Shown here: positions 8,690 through 17,478 of the stretch, piece by piece
Numbering within the stretch: position 1 is the first letter of the stretch
How the letters are laid out: each line of letters begins with the position of its first letter
NCBI GenBank assembly: GCA_030528025.1
Contig: JAUMZP010000002.1
Span: 62,001-126,000, forward strand
Direction: 5' to 3'
DNA length: 64,000 nucleotides
Source: Candidatus Saccharimonadota bacterium
GTDB lineage: Bacteria; Patescibacteriota; Saccharimonadia; Saccharimonadales; Saccharimonadaceae
The notes under the pieces: generated by a model
Told to the model about the DNA's origin: nothing
The model's database searches: none
Seen by the model: only the letters and a program-made list of their open reading frames with translations
Made by a program: the position numbers and the translations under genes

Positions 8690-9457
8690 TTATTGTGGCA
8701 AGGAGACGCCCTTTTCTTTGAGGGCTGGCTCGATGACGAGCTTGCCAAAGGCGTCGGCATCGGCCCACACTTGGCGTGCATCTGAGCTGCCTGAGGTGGT
8801 GAGCTTGCCGTCCTTGACGTATTGATTGGTCACATTCTTGCCATTGACAAGAATAGCTGGTGTGGCGCTGGCGGCATTTTGAGCGCCAGCCAGGGATTTA
8901 TCGAAGGCGATCTTTTTCTTGATCCGGGCACCTGAGCGGTCGGCCTCGGCGAGGTCGGTCTTGAAGCGGTTGACATCAAGGCCAAGCCCCTGTGCAGTGG
9001 TGGCGAAGTAGTTGGTGCGCTCTGTGCCATCGAGTGACTGCCACGAATTTTGTTCGGTGTAGAGCTTATCGTGCATTTCCCAATATTTACCTTGGAAGCC
9101 AGCTGATTCGGCTGCCGCTGCTGCCGCGAGTGCGTTGGGGTGGATGGACGAGAGAGGGTTGTTGCGGAAGATGAGCTGCACGTGATCCTTGTATTTCTCA
9201 GTAACTGCCTTGAGTGCAGGCGAGGCCTGCGAACAGCCAGGACACTGGAAGTCTCCATATTCGATGATTGTTACCTTGGGTGATTTGCTCCCGTGGGTAT
9301 GGTCGGCGATGTCGCCATTTTGGCTACTGGCGCTTTGTATCTGCAATGGGTCGACGCCCGATAGATTGATCGACTCACCTTGGCGCGACAGCCATACGAG
9401 CCCACCTAAGATTGCGAGGCAGAGCACTGCAAAGATCAGCCATGATTTTTTTGTCAT
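8690..9457 (-). CDS. secreted DsbA-like thiol oxidoreductase
   Basis: 255 residues. An N-terminal membrane anchor or signal (about 5-23) is followed by a thioredoxin-fold domain of the DSBA/Thioredoxin_4 type. The active site is CPGC (Cys72, Cys75), with the cis-Pro segment SATPAILVNG. These proteins introduce or shuffle disulfides in exported proteins. AAGGAGG precedes ATG 9457. No VKOR or DsbB partner lies next to it in this window. Confidence 0.92.
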   Translation of the reverse strand: MTKKSWLIFAVLCLAILGGLVWLSRQGESINLSGVDPLQIQSASSQNGDIADHTHGSKSPKVTIIEYGDFQCPGCSQASPALKAVTEKYKDHVQLIFRNNPLSSIHPNALAAAAAAESAGFQGKYWEMHDKLYTEQNSWQSLDGTERTNYFATTAQGLGLDVNRFKTDLAEADRSGARIKKKIAFDKSLAGAQNAASATPAILVNGKNVTNQYVKDGKLTTSGSSDARQVWADADAFGKLVIEPALKEKGVSLPQ

Positions 9458-9580
9458 AAATGAAACATTCCTCCTTATTCTTGCATATTATATCGTGCCC
9501 GAGAGACCGAATCAAGCTGACAGAGGTGCTGCACAGGCCAAAGCATTGAGCTGATCAGGTGAGTGCGCTACAATGATGGC

Positions 9581-10603
9581 ATGGAAATGCTCATGATCAT
9601 CATCTTTGCTATCTTTGTGATTGCCCTCATCCTGGCTGGTAGTGTATGGCCTGATATACCACCGGTGAGCCAATACGAGCTTGAGCGGCGTCGCCAGCAG
9701 AATAATCGTACAGCGATCCACCAGTTGCGGCGCATTGCTGTCTATGATGATCTTGTTTCGCTCCAGCGCTGTGTGGTGGCGCTGTTGCTGGTACTGATGG
9801 TGATGGCGAGCATTGGCGCGTTTGACTTTGGTGGTGGTGTGCTGGTTGCGCTAGCGGTGGCACTGCTCTATGGTGGTGTGGGGCGGGTTGGCTGGGTGCA
9901 TGCGATTGCCCAGCGACTCTATAATGCAGTCGAGCCGAGCTTCGTTAGTTTTGCCGGGCAATTCCCGCGAGTGGTGCGCATTGTCCGTTCGTTTGTGCCA
10001 CCAGTAGAGACGAATCTTCGTCTGGGATCGCGGGCTGAGCTTGAACATCTGGTGCGTCACGCTCGGCCATCAGTCTTGCCACCAGTCGAGCGTGAGCAAG
10101 CGCTGGGGAGCTTGACCTTTGCGCGTAAGACGGTCGAGACAGTTATGGTGCCGCGCAATGCTATCAAGACAGTCGAGCAAGACGCTATGGTGGGGCCGCT
10201 GTTACTCGATGAATTGCACCGCACCGGGCATAGCCGCTTCCCAGTGGTGGATGGTGACATTGATCATATTATTGGCGTACTACACACCCGCGACTTTATG
10301 TCGCTTAAGGAGGCAGTGTCGGCTCAGGTGCAAACGGTGATGGACCCAAATGTATACTACATCGACGGGGCGCAGTCGCTCGAGCAAGCCTTGGGTGCAT
10401 TTATTAAAACGCGCCAACAGGTCTTCATTGTCGTCAATACGTATCGTGAGACGGTAGGGATGGTGACGTTGGACGATTGTATCGAAGCCTTGCTTGGCCA
10501 TGCTCCCACAGCGGATGATGACGAGGTGTATAGCCAGCCAGTGGCCTTGCCCGAACCCACGCAGCCGCGCGCTCTCCCCATGGGCGAGCAGAATGATGCC
10601 TGA
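9581..10603 (+). CDS. CNNM/CorC-like membrane protein with CBS pair
   Basis: 340 residues. There is an N-terminal membrane segment, a second hydrophobic region at about 60-95, and then a paired CBS module with the ELEHLVRHA, VMVPRNAIKTV, SRFPVVDGDIDHIIGVLHTRDF and VMDPNVYYI signature seen in CorC/HlyC/CNNM proteins, which handle Mg2+ or other cations. The DUF21 membrane domain is shorter than usual. A TACAAT box sits just before ATG 9581. aspS follows after 23 nt with its own -10 box. Confidence 0.75.
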   Translation: MEMLMIIIFAIFVIALILAGSVWPDIPPVSQYELERRRQQNNRTAIHQLRRIAVYDDLVSLQRCVVALLLVLMVMASIGAFDFGGGVLVALAVALLYGGVGRVGWVHAIAQRLYNAVEPSFVSFAGQFPRVVRIVRSFVPPVETNLRLGSRAELEHLVRHARPSVLPPVEREQALGSLTFARKTVETVMVPRNAIKTVEQDAMVGPLLLDELHRTGHSRFPVVDGDIDHIIGVLHTRDFMSLKEAVSAQVQTVMDPNVYYIDGAQSLEQALGAFIKTRQQVFIVVNTYRETVGMVTLDDCIEALLGHAPTADDDEVYSQPVALPEPTQPRALPMGEQNDA

Positions 10604-10626
10604 AATTGTGGTATAATCTAACAGAT

Positions 10627-12405
10627 ATGACACAACGAATACTTGCCAACCAAACGCCGGATTACACCGGTCAAACCATCACTGTGGCCGGCTGGGTACA
10701 CGCACGGCGTGACCATGGTGGCCTGATTTTTATCGACCTGCGCGACCATACTGGCCTAGTGCAACTGGTCGTCAGCCCTGAGCAAGCTGCGGCCTTTGCC
10801 CTAGCGGAGCATGCCCGCGACGAGTATGTCCTGCGAGTCCGCGGCGAGGTCCGCCAGCGTGGTGAGGGCCTAGCCAACCCCAATATTGCTAGCGGCAGCA
10901 TCGAGCTAGCCGTCAGTGAGCTAGAGGTGCTCAACAAAGCCAAGACACTGCCTATCCAGCCCTTTAGCGAGACTAACCAAGCGAATGAAGACCTGCGCTT
11001 TGCCTACCGCTACCTGGACCTGCGCCGCCCCAAGCTGCAAACGATGCTGCGCCACCGTGCCGATATGTACCGCCGTATGCGCCAGTATATGGACAAGCAT
11101 GATTTTATCGAAATCCAAACGCCAATCCTTGCGAATTCCAGTCCCGAGGGTGCGCGTGACTTCCTGATTCCCAGCCGCTTGCAAGAGGGTAAATTCTACG
11201 CCCTGCCACAAGCACCGCAGCAGTTTAAGCAGCTGCTGATGGTTGGTGGCGTGCCGCGCTACTACCAGCTGGCTGCTTGCTTCCGCGACGAAGACCCGCG
11301 CGCCGATCGTCTGTATGGTGAGTTTTACCAGCTGGATCTAGAGATGAGCTTTGTGGAGGATGGTGAGCAGGTCCGCCAAATGATGGAACCACTCATGCAG
11401 CAGCTGGTGACGGACTTTGCTGGCAAAACACTGCTAGACCTCAGCAACCTCCCAGCTGGCGATGGCCAGCCTATCCCGCGCATCCCGTACCAAATCGCCA
11501 TGGAAACCTATGGTAGCGACAAGCCAGACTTGCGCTTTGGTATGGAGCTGGTTGAGCTAACGGACGTGTTTGCCGGGACGAACTTTGGCGTCTTCCAGAA
11601 TGCAGCGTGTATTAAGGCAATCTGTGTCAAGAACGGCGCATCCCTGAGCCGCAAGCAGATCGATGGCTTTACCCACGTCGCCAAAGCTGAGGGTGCGGGT
11701 GGTCTTGCCTACATTACTTACCAAGATGGCGCGGCCAAGAGCCCAATTGCCAAGTTCCTGACCGAAGAAGAGCTGGCCGCTATCCAAGCCAAGACGGGGG
11801 CCAAGGACGGCGATGCAGTCTTCTTTGGGGCTGATACGCGCTCAGTGGTCAATGCAGTGCTAGGGCGGCTGCGTAGTGAGTTTGCCGAGCACTTTGGCCT
11901 AAAGGATCCGCAGGTGGTGGCGCTAGCCTGGATTATCGATTTCCCATTCTACGAGTGGGATGAGCATGCGCGTAAGCTTGATTTTGGTCACAATCCCTTT
12001 AGCATGCCAAAGGGTGGGCTCAGCACTTTGCAAGCCGCCCAGTCCGATGACGATAAGTTAGCTATTCTGGCCGACCAGTTCGATATGGTGATGAACGGCT
12101 ACGAAATCTGCAGCGGCGGTGTGCGTAACCATAATCCGGCCGTGCTGTATGAAGTATTTGGGTTGCTCGGCTATAGCCGGCAGTATGTGGAAGAGAAGTT
12201 TGGCGCTATGCTGCGGGCCTTTACCTACGGCGCGCCGCCACACGCGGGCTGCGCCTTTGGCATTGACCGCATCCTGATGGAGCTAATCGGCGAGCATAAC
12301 GTCCGCGAAACCCTGGCCTTCCCTAAAAACGGCAGCGGCGTCGACGTCATGATGGACTCACCCGCACAGGTAGAACCTGGGCAGCTGAAGGAATTGGGGT
12401 TATAA
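10627..12405 (+). CDS. aspS: aspartyl-tRNA synthetase, bacterial type
   Basis: 592 residues, the usual length for the bacterial enzyme with the GAD insertion. An N-terminal OB-fold anticodon-binding domain (VAGWVHARRDHGGLIFIDLRD) is followed by the class II catalytic core: motif 2 around ACFRDEDPRADRLYGEFYQLD and motif 3 in AFGIDRILMELIG. TATAAT at 10612-10617 is 9 nt before ATG 10627. Whether it also charges tRNA-Asn cannot be told here. Confidence 0.97.
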   Translation: MTQRILANQTPDYTGQTITVAGWVHARRDHGGLIFIDLRDHTGLVQLVVSPEQAAAFALAEHARDEYVLRVRGEVRQRGEGLANPNIASGSIELAVSELEVLNKAKTLPIQPFSETNQANEDLRFAYRYLDLRRPKLQTMLRHRADMYRRMRQYMDKHDFIEIQTPILANSSPEGARDFLIPSRLQEGKFYALPQAPQQFKQLLMVGGVPRYYQLAACFRDEDPRADRLYGEFYQLDLEMSFVEDGEQVRQMMEPLMQQLVTDFAGKTLLDLSNLPAGDGQPIPRIPYQIAMETYGSDKPDLRFGMELVELTDVFAGTNFGVFQNAACIKAICVKNGASLSRKQIDGFTHVAKAEGAGGLAYITYQDGAAKSPIAKFLTEEELAAIQAKTGAKDGDAVFFGADTRSVVNAVLGRLRSEFAEHFGLKDPQVVALAWIIDFPFYEWDEHARKLDFGHNPFSMPKGGLSTLQAAQSDDDKLAILADQFDMVMNGYEICSGGVRNHNPAVLYEVFGLLGYSRQYVEEKFGAMLRAFTYGAPPHAGCAFGIDRILMELIGEHNVRETLAFPKNGSGVDVMMDSPAQVEPGQLKELGL

Positions 12406-12481
12406 ACAAACGAGCGATGGCTCGCTATCGTTACGAATCTGGTGCAAGTGAAACAAACGTGCACAAGGAGACAATGACCCC

Positions 12482-12910
12482 ATGAGCTGGGATCTCACCG
12501 CAATCAAAACAAAACGTCATATCCAGTCGGTTAGTGACCTGACGGAGGAAGACTGCGCGCCGCTCGAGCGTCAGCAGATGATTGCCGAGCTAGAAAAGGC
12601 TGCCAAAACATGTGATGCACATCTAGACACAAGCGATCCGTCGTGGCTTGTTATGCAGAAGAGGGAATGGCTGATTGAATTTAGCTTGGGCAAACAGCCT
12701 AGAGAACGACTCATCACGATGGGGCTCCGCGTCAGAGGTAGCAAGGAGCCAACGGAAGTGTTTGCTTATCTCATTCAGGAGCTTGGCATACGGCTGGTGG
12801 AATGGAGCACTGGCGAGTTCCTGGATCTATCAAAGCAGAGCAGCTTCGGGCACTGGCAGGAGTGGAGTGAGCGGGTGCTGCGAGACCTTGTAAAGTCACG
12901 AAAATCATAA
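12482..12910 (+). CDS. hypothetical protein
   Basis: 142 residues, soluble, mainly helical at the N-terminus (ERQQMIAELEKAAKTCDAH), with no membrane segment and no motif I recognise. ACAAGGAG lies about 12 nt upstream of ATG 12482. It follows aspS by 76 nt. Codon use resembles its neighbours, so it is likely a real gene. Confidence 0.6.
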   Translation: MSWDLTAIKTKRHIQSVSDLTEEDCAPLERQQMIAELEKAAKTCDAHLDTSDPSWLVMQKREWLIEFSLGKQPRERLITMGLRVRGSKEPTEVFAYLIQELGIRLVEWSTGEFLDLSKQSSFGHWQEWSERVLRDLVKSRKS

Positions 12911-12954
12911 GCGTGTCGCGCGTGTGTAATAAGAATAAAATAGAGACTAGCTAG

Positions 12955-13617
12955 TTACGATAGCTCTATCGTTTCTATCCGCTGATACTTCACTCCAACC
13001 TCAGCTGTCGCTGCTGTGCAAAGTGTATCAATCAATCCCTTGCCAGCGTCACTCAAGATGGCGTCATGAACAGGGAAGACCAGGCGTGGCGCGATGGCCT
13101 GCAAGAAACTACGTACCTCGGAGAACTTGAGCCATGGCGCAGCCACAGGCAGGGCGAGGACGTCGATGGGGCGCTGAGGCAAAGCGAAGGAATCACCGGG
13201 GTAATAGATACGATTGTTGATCAGCACGGCAAGGTTATGAAGGCGTGGGATGTCTGGGCTTACTACAGCGTGCTTGCCGCCAAAAAACTCAAGCGTGAAT
13301 GGCCCGACCTGGTGTGTATCACCAGGCACCGCGGCTATTGCATGGCGGACAGAGAGTGTGCCTTCTGGCAAAGATATCGTTGTACTATCTACAATAATAT
13401 CATGAACACTTATAATCTCTGCTTCAGGAAATGCCTGTATAATCCGCTTGATGAGCGCAGGGCTACAATGGTCGGGATGCGCATGGGTAATGAGGACTGC
13501 CGCTACCTGCTGCGGCATAGCAAAGTCGTCGGTGTATACACCTGGGTCGACGACCAAGCTCTGGCCGTCAATTGTAATGGTAAAGCAAGAGTGGGCGAAT
13601 TTCGTCAGTGTTGTCAT
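12955..13617 (-). CDS. UlaG-like metallo-beta-lactamase-fold hydrolase
   Basis: 220 residues. The metal motif is THAHPDHCS (about 44-52), with LVVDPG upstream, GDTHQVGPF and the second metal-ligand region PGDSF. This is the pattern of the UPF0173/UlaG group of zinc-dependent hydrolases. The substrate is unknown. The start is near the 5' limit (MTTLTKFAHSCF). Confidence 0.85.
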   Translation of the reverse strand: MTTLTKFAHSCFTITIDGQSLVVDPGVYTDDFAMPQQVAAVLITHAHPDHCSPALIKRIIQAFPEAEIISVHDIIVDSTTISLPEGTLSVRHAIAAVPGDTHQVGPFTLEFFGGKHAVVSPDIPRLHNLAVLINNRIYYPGDSFALPQRPIDVLALPVAAPWLKFSEVRSFLQAIAPRLVFPVHDAILSDAGKGLIDTLCTAATAEVGVKYQRIETIELS

Positions 13618-13671
13618 ACATCTAGTATAGCAGAGAAGAGAAGAGGGCGAAGCGATACCATGGATTCGTTA

Positions 13672-14616
13672 TCATATGTGCTTTGTCTCTACATCCTGCC
13701 AGTCGCTGTTGTGCCGTAGCTCGGCGTTGTAGCCAGCGAAGACTGCTTTTGCTTCGGTATTGTCGCTCAGCGTCCAGAGGAACCAGGCGGTCATGTAGGC
13801 ATCACCATATTCCAGCACGTCTTTGTGACCAACGGTCTTGCGCCGCGCGATGACGCTCGGCTTGTCTGTGCTAAGAGCGCGGAAGTTCTGTTGCAAGTCG
13901 CCCAGTGGGCTAATGGCGAGGTTGTCGCTTGGGCCAGTGCCAGCCATCATATAGGTGGCTGTCTTGATCTTGCTAGTGTCGTAGTGCCAGTTGTTGCCGT
14001 TTGCAGTGTCATGGCCGACGGCGCTAGCAGTGTAGAGGGAGATATAGTGGTTACTATTGCCGTATTTTGTCGCGGCATTGATAGCACCGGCTCCGCCTTG
14101 GGAGTGTCCAGCAATACCGATCTTGCTCGTATTGATGAATCCCTTGATGGGGCTATCCTCTGCAGTATTGAGCTCTAGTGCAGCATCAAGCGTGGTCGAT
14201 GTCGTTGCACCAGTGCCTGTCCAGCCGTCCTCATTGCCAATGACAACAAAACCCCAGCTGGCCAAATGCTCGAAGATTGGTGTATAAGTAGACGCGTAGG
14301 TGGCGGTGCCATTGACCATCAGCACAAGCGGGAAGGTTTGGCCCGGAGTGGTGCGTTGCGGGGCATAGATATGATATTCTTTGATGGCTGTGCTATCGCT
14401 GTGATGAGTGTGGTGCGCAACGCGGTAGGGGCCTGGCTTAGTATAACGCTGCTCTAGCGTGCCACTGGGGCTCAATCTCGCAGCGTAACCCTTTGCCACG
14501 CCGTCATTGCCAGTGATACTTTGGTTGAGATAGTTCATATAAAGCACAAGCAGCACAAAGCACACGAAGAGTATTGCTATGATGATACCTAGAATTTTCA
14601 GAAGCTTTTTCGCCAT
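13672..14616 (-). CDS. membrane-anchored alpha/beta hydrolase
   Basis: 314 residues with one N-terminal membrane segment (KLLKILGIIIAILFVCFVLL) and an exported catalytic domain. FPLVLMVNGTA forms the oxyanion side, GIAGHSQGG holds the nucleophile Ser, and ALGYG-type residues follow. It resembles chlorophyllase/dienelactone/PET-hydrolase-like esterases that act on ester-linked substrates outside the cell. ATG 14616 (MAKKLLKIL) was chosen as the start of the anchor; codons further upstream are not protein-like. Confidence 0.8.
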   Translation of the reverse strand: MAKKLLKILGIIIAILFVCFVLLVLYMNYLNQSITGNDGVAKGYAARLSPSGTLEQRYTKPGPYRVAHHTHHSDSTAIKEYHIYAPQRTTPGQTFPLVLMVNGTATYASTYTPIFEHLASWGFVVIGNEDGWTGTGATTSTTLDAALELNTAEDSPIKGFINTSKIGIAGHSQGGAGAINAATKYGNSNHYISLYTASAVGHDTANGNNWHYDTSKIKTATYMMAGTGPSDNLAISPLGDLQQNFRALSTDKPSVIARRKTVGHKDVLEYGDAYMTAWFLWTLSDNTEAKAVFAGYNAELRHNSDWQDVETKHI

Positions 14617-14822
14617 CGGTATGTCCTTATTCGGTTCAATAATACTAGTAATATTATCTACTATACACCGGGTGTATAGTAATGGCAAGGGAGAGTGATT
14701 GCTTTTTTGCTCGGTATATTTTGGCTATGTTAGTAAGAGATCAAGTGGCTTTACATCTCAGCTATAGCAATGAAGCGCCTAAGCATTGCACTCACAAGAG
14801 CCAACGGTATATACTGATGAGC

Positions 14823-15596
14823 ATGTACGAACAAGAACTTCATACCGCGCAGCGGATTGCTCGCGAGGCGGGCGATATTATACGCCGCTATTTTGATGGC
14901 GACCAACAGCGTCAGACCAAGGCGGATGGCACGCCAGTGACAATTGCCGATACAACAATCAACTCGCTGGTGATCCAACGCCTCCACGAGACCTTCCCGG
15001 ACGATGGCGTCATTGGCGAAGAGGAGAGCACGACGGGCTATGGCCTCGGGCGGAAGTGGCTGTGCGATCCGGTCGATGGCACGAAGGCCTTTACCTGGGG
15101 TGTGCCCACAGCGATGTTTTCGCTCGCATTGGTAGTTGATGGTGTGCCAACCGTCGGTGTTGGCTATGAACCAATGACAGATCGGCTCTACTGGGCAGTG
15201 CGTGGCCATGGTGCCTTTTGCAACGGTATCCGGCTGCAGGTGAATCGCCAGACGCTTGCGGAGGGGATTTTTGCTGCGTCGTGTAGCTATGTAAATATTC
15301 GCCGCCATGAATACTATGATAAGCTGATCGAACGCAAGGTGAGCACAGCAAGCATTAGTGGTGCAGTGGCCAAGAGTGTTCGCGTGGCTGAGGGGCGCTT
15401 CGTTGGGTATTATGCCGAGAAGGTGAATGCGTATGATATGGCAGCAGTGCACGTTATTGTTGAGGAGGCTGGCGGTAAGATGACGAGTGTATCGGGCCAG
15501 CCGCTTAATTATGCGCAGCCATTTTGTGGTGCGCTTGTGTCTAATGGTGTCGTGCACGATGAGCTGATGGCAATAGTGCACGATGAGTACTCATAA
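14823..15596 (+). CDS. inositol-monophosphatase-family phosphatase
   Basis: 257 residues with the family's metal motifs: GEEES at the first site, WLCDPVDGTKAFTWGVP (DPxDGT) at the second, and AYDMAAVHVIVEEAGG near the C-terminus. It dephosphorylates small phosphorylated sugars or alcohols (IMPase, HisN or CysQ type; the exact substrate cannot be assigned). ATG 14823 lies 7 nt after TATACT (14810-14815), fitting a leaderless start. ATG 14817 is too close to that box. Confidence 0.9.
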   Translation: MYEQELHTAQRIAREAGDIIRRYFDGDQQRQTKADGTPVTIADTTINSLVIQRLHETFPDDGVIGEEESTTGYGLGRKWLCDPVDGTKAFTWGVPTAMFSLALVVDGVPTVGVGYEPMTDRLYWAVRGHGAFCNGIRLQVNRQTLAEGIFAASCSYVNIRRHEYYDKLIERKVSTASISGAVAKSVRVAEGRFVGYYAEKVNAYDMAAVHVIVEEAGGKMTSVSGQPLNYAQPFCGALVSNGVVHDELMAIVHDEYS

Positions 15597-16823
15597 ATAC
15601 CGCACGCTACCAAATGGTATTTTGCGTTTCATCTGCGTGGCAATGCCGAGAGTATCGGCTGGCTGGACGGTGTGTGGACCGTAGAATTGGTTGATCTCGT
15701 CGATTGCAACAGTGAGAGCGTGGCGAGCTGATAGGTCGTCGAAGAGTGTGAGCTGTGCGTCTGTCTCGCTCGTGAGAAGATAACACGACATGCCAATCTC
15801 ATAGGCGGGCAGTGGCATTGATTGGGTGAGTCGCTTGACGATATGAAAGAGCGTGGTGCCATCACATAGTGGATGCTCGCGGCGCTCGTGGTTGTGCCAG
15901 CGGCCTGTTTGATAACTTTTAGCATAGAGGCGCACACCACGGGCACGCACGTATTGCTGCCGGAGCGCAGCCGCGATGTCTTCGCACAGGACGTGAAAGC
16001 GGCGCAAGACTTGATTGTAATTGAGGTTTGGCTGATCAAGGACGAACTGTCGCCCGACTGTCTTAAGCGGGCGCTCATCACTATCTACCTCCCAACCGCG
16101 CAGCCGCTTATACCAGTCGCGCCCTGGCTTGCCATGAAACACCATGTGCTCGAGCGTTGCTTCGTCTGCAGCCAGAAAGTCGAGTGGTGTCTGGATACCA
16201 ACCTGGTGGAGGCGCTTGCTGTAGCCAGCAGCAATACCAGTGAGGTCTTCGAGCGATAGCGTAGCGAGTACTGAGTGAAGATTATCTGCAGTGATGCAAG
16301 TCAGGCCGTCAGGCTTATTGATACCGGCAGCAATCTTAGCTAGCCAGCGGTTGGTGCCAATGCCAACATTGCAGCGCATATAGTCGCCAACCTCGCTACG
16401 GAGGCGCTGCTTGATCTCCTGGCCAATCACCAGTGCGCCGCGTGCTCTGATGTCAGGTGGGCTTTGGCTTAGGTCGATCACTCCTTCATCAATGCTTTTC
16501 ATGGTGGCGCAGGGCGAGTAGTCGCTGAGGATGGTTGCAAGTCGGTGGTAGACATAGCGGTACTTTGGTGGGTCACTTTCTAGCGGAACAATATCGGGGC
16601 AAAGTAGCCGCGCTGCGGGTAAGCGCATACCGGTGTGTACGCCACGCGCTTTGGCTTCGTAGCTTGCAGTGACGATAGTCGCATGCTGGTTGCGTCGATT
16701 AACGATGACAACTGGTCGGTGGCGGAGCAACGGCCGAGATTGCTGCTCGATCGTGGCAAAGCAGCTATTGAGATCGATATGCATCATCAGTGGTGGGGTG
16801 GGATTGATATTGCTATGAGACAT
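15591..16823 (-). CDS. Y-family DNA polymerase (DinB/UmuC-like)
   Basis: 410 residues. Palm motifs are MMHIDLNSCFA and SIDEGVIDLS (catalytic Asp and Glu); the thumb has a helix-hairpin-helix (LEDLTGIAAGYSKRLHQVGI) and a little-finger domain follows. These polymerases copy past damaged bases. The gene is preceded by and overlaps a small gene (16813-17079) by 11 nt, so they are translated together. It overlaps the converging phosphatase gene end by 6 nt. Confidence 0.93.
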   Translation of the reverse strand: MSHSNINPTPPLMMHIDLNSCFATIEQQSRPLLRHRPVVIVNRRNQHATIVTASYEAKARGVHTGMRLPAARLLCPDIVPLESDPPKYRYVYHRLATILSDYSPCATMKSIDEGVIDLSQSPPDIRARGALVIGQEIKQRLRSEVGDYMRCNVGIGTNRWLAKIAAGINKPDGLTCITADNLHSVLATLSLEDLTGIAAGYSKRLHQVGIQTPLDFLAADEATLEHMVFHGKPGRDWYKRLRGWEVDSDERPLKTVGRQFVLDQPNLNYNQVLRRFHVLCEDIAAALRQQYVRARGVRLYAKSYQTGRWHNHERREHPLCDGTTLFHIVKRLTQSMPLPAYEIGMSCYLLTSETDAQLTLFDDLSARHALTVAIDEINQFYGPHTVQPADTLGIATQMKRKIPFGSVRYL

Positions 16824-17079
16824 GATCGGCCTCTCGTGTGAGCCGCCATACCAGTGTAATACTGTCAAACTCGAGGCGGTAATCAGCCTGCTCATCTGTC
16901 ACATCGAAAATATGCACCGTACGTGCACCGCGCTGATGCTCGAAGCCCAGGCCGATTCGCCTGATCGTCACTTCCTGGCCATTGCCGCGCCGAAATTTGA
17001 CTGGCTGACATGGCTGGTGCCCACACCGAAAAATCGCTACCACCTCCACGACTTCATCAAGATATAGTTCATCATCCAT
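16813..17079 (-). CDS. small protein co-encoded with Y-family polymerase
   Basis: 88 residues, beta-rich, with FRCGHQPCQPVKFRR, VTIRRIGLGFEHQRGA and a C-terminal VWRLTREADHVS. TATACT is 7 nt before ATG 17079 (leaderless type). The gene overlaps the polymerase start, which suggests a functional pair, much as YolD-like proteins accompany UvrX. No homology to YolD is claimed. The Cys/His pair (CGHQPC) might bind metal. Confidence 0.65.
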   Translation of the reverse strand: MDDELYLDEVVEVVAIFRCGHQPCQPVKFRRGNGQEVTIRRIGLGFEHQRGARTVHIFDVTDEQADYRLEFDSITLVWRLTREADHVS

Positions 17080-17283
17080 TGTTCTTAGTATAGCGCATGA
17101 GCTAGGCACGGTCGACGAGTGAAAACATAGTAACAGAGGTAGAGCGTGCGTATACATCAAGTGATGTATTGCTATGCTAATACCTCATACTACTCTCGCT
17201 TTACAAGAAAACACCCTATGGAAGTGAGATAAAACCAAACCTTTTACATAGGGCTAAGGGAAAATTACGCGCAGCTCAGAAAA

Positions 17284-17457
17284 TTATTTCTGCTTGCGGC
17301 TCTCGATAAACATCATAATAAGCCAGATAATGACGACGATTGCTGCGAGCGAGAGTAGTCCGTTGATGATCCATGCGGCTAACTTCAGCACGGCACCAAA
17401 TAGCCACGCAGCAATAATGACGATAGCGATTGTGAGAATAAGTCGAGATAGTTTCAT
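17284..17457 (-). CDS. 57-residue two-span membrane protein
   Basis: Short frame that looks real: it starts MKLSRLILTIAIVIIAAW and ends FIESRKQK, with two hydrophobic segments. It resembles the small lmo0937/DUF5670-type membrane proteins. AGAAGG directly precedes the ATG, and a TATACT box lies just upstream in a promoter shared with the divergent mutY gene. A long stem (CCCTATG ... CATAGGG, about 17213-17255) downstream may act as its terminator. Confidence 0.65.
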   Translation of the reverse strand: MKLSRLILTIAIVIIAAWLFGAVLKLAAWIINGLLSLAAIVVIIWLIMMFIESRKQK

Positions 17458-17478
17458 CCTTCTAGTATACTATACTCT
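17458..17478. promoter_or_regulatory. overlapping divergent promoters
   Basis: The near-palindromic AGTATACTATACT provides a TATACT box in each direction: one for the small membrane protein to the left and one (17466-17471) 7 nt before the mutY start. The two genes probably compete for polymerase. Confidence 0.5.

Noticed and set aside
14751-15581. 276-codon open frame on the minus strand
   Set aside because: It is the shadow of the IMPase-family gene on the other strand; its translation is rich in His, Arg and Cys with no motif and no ribosome site.
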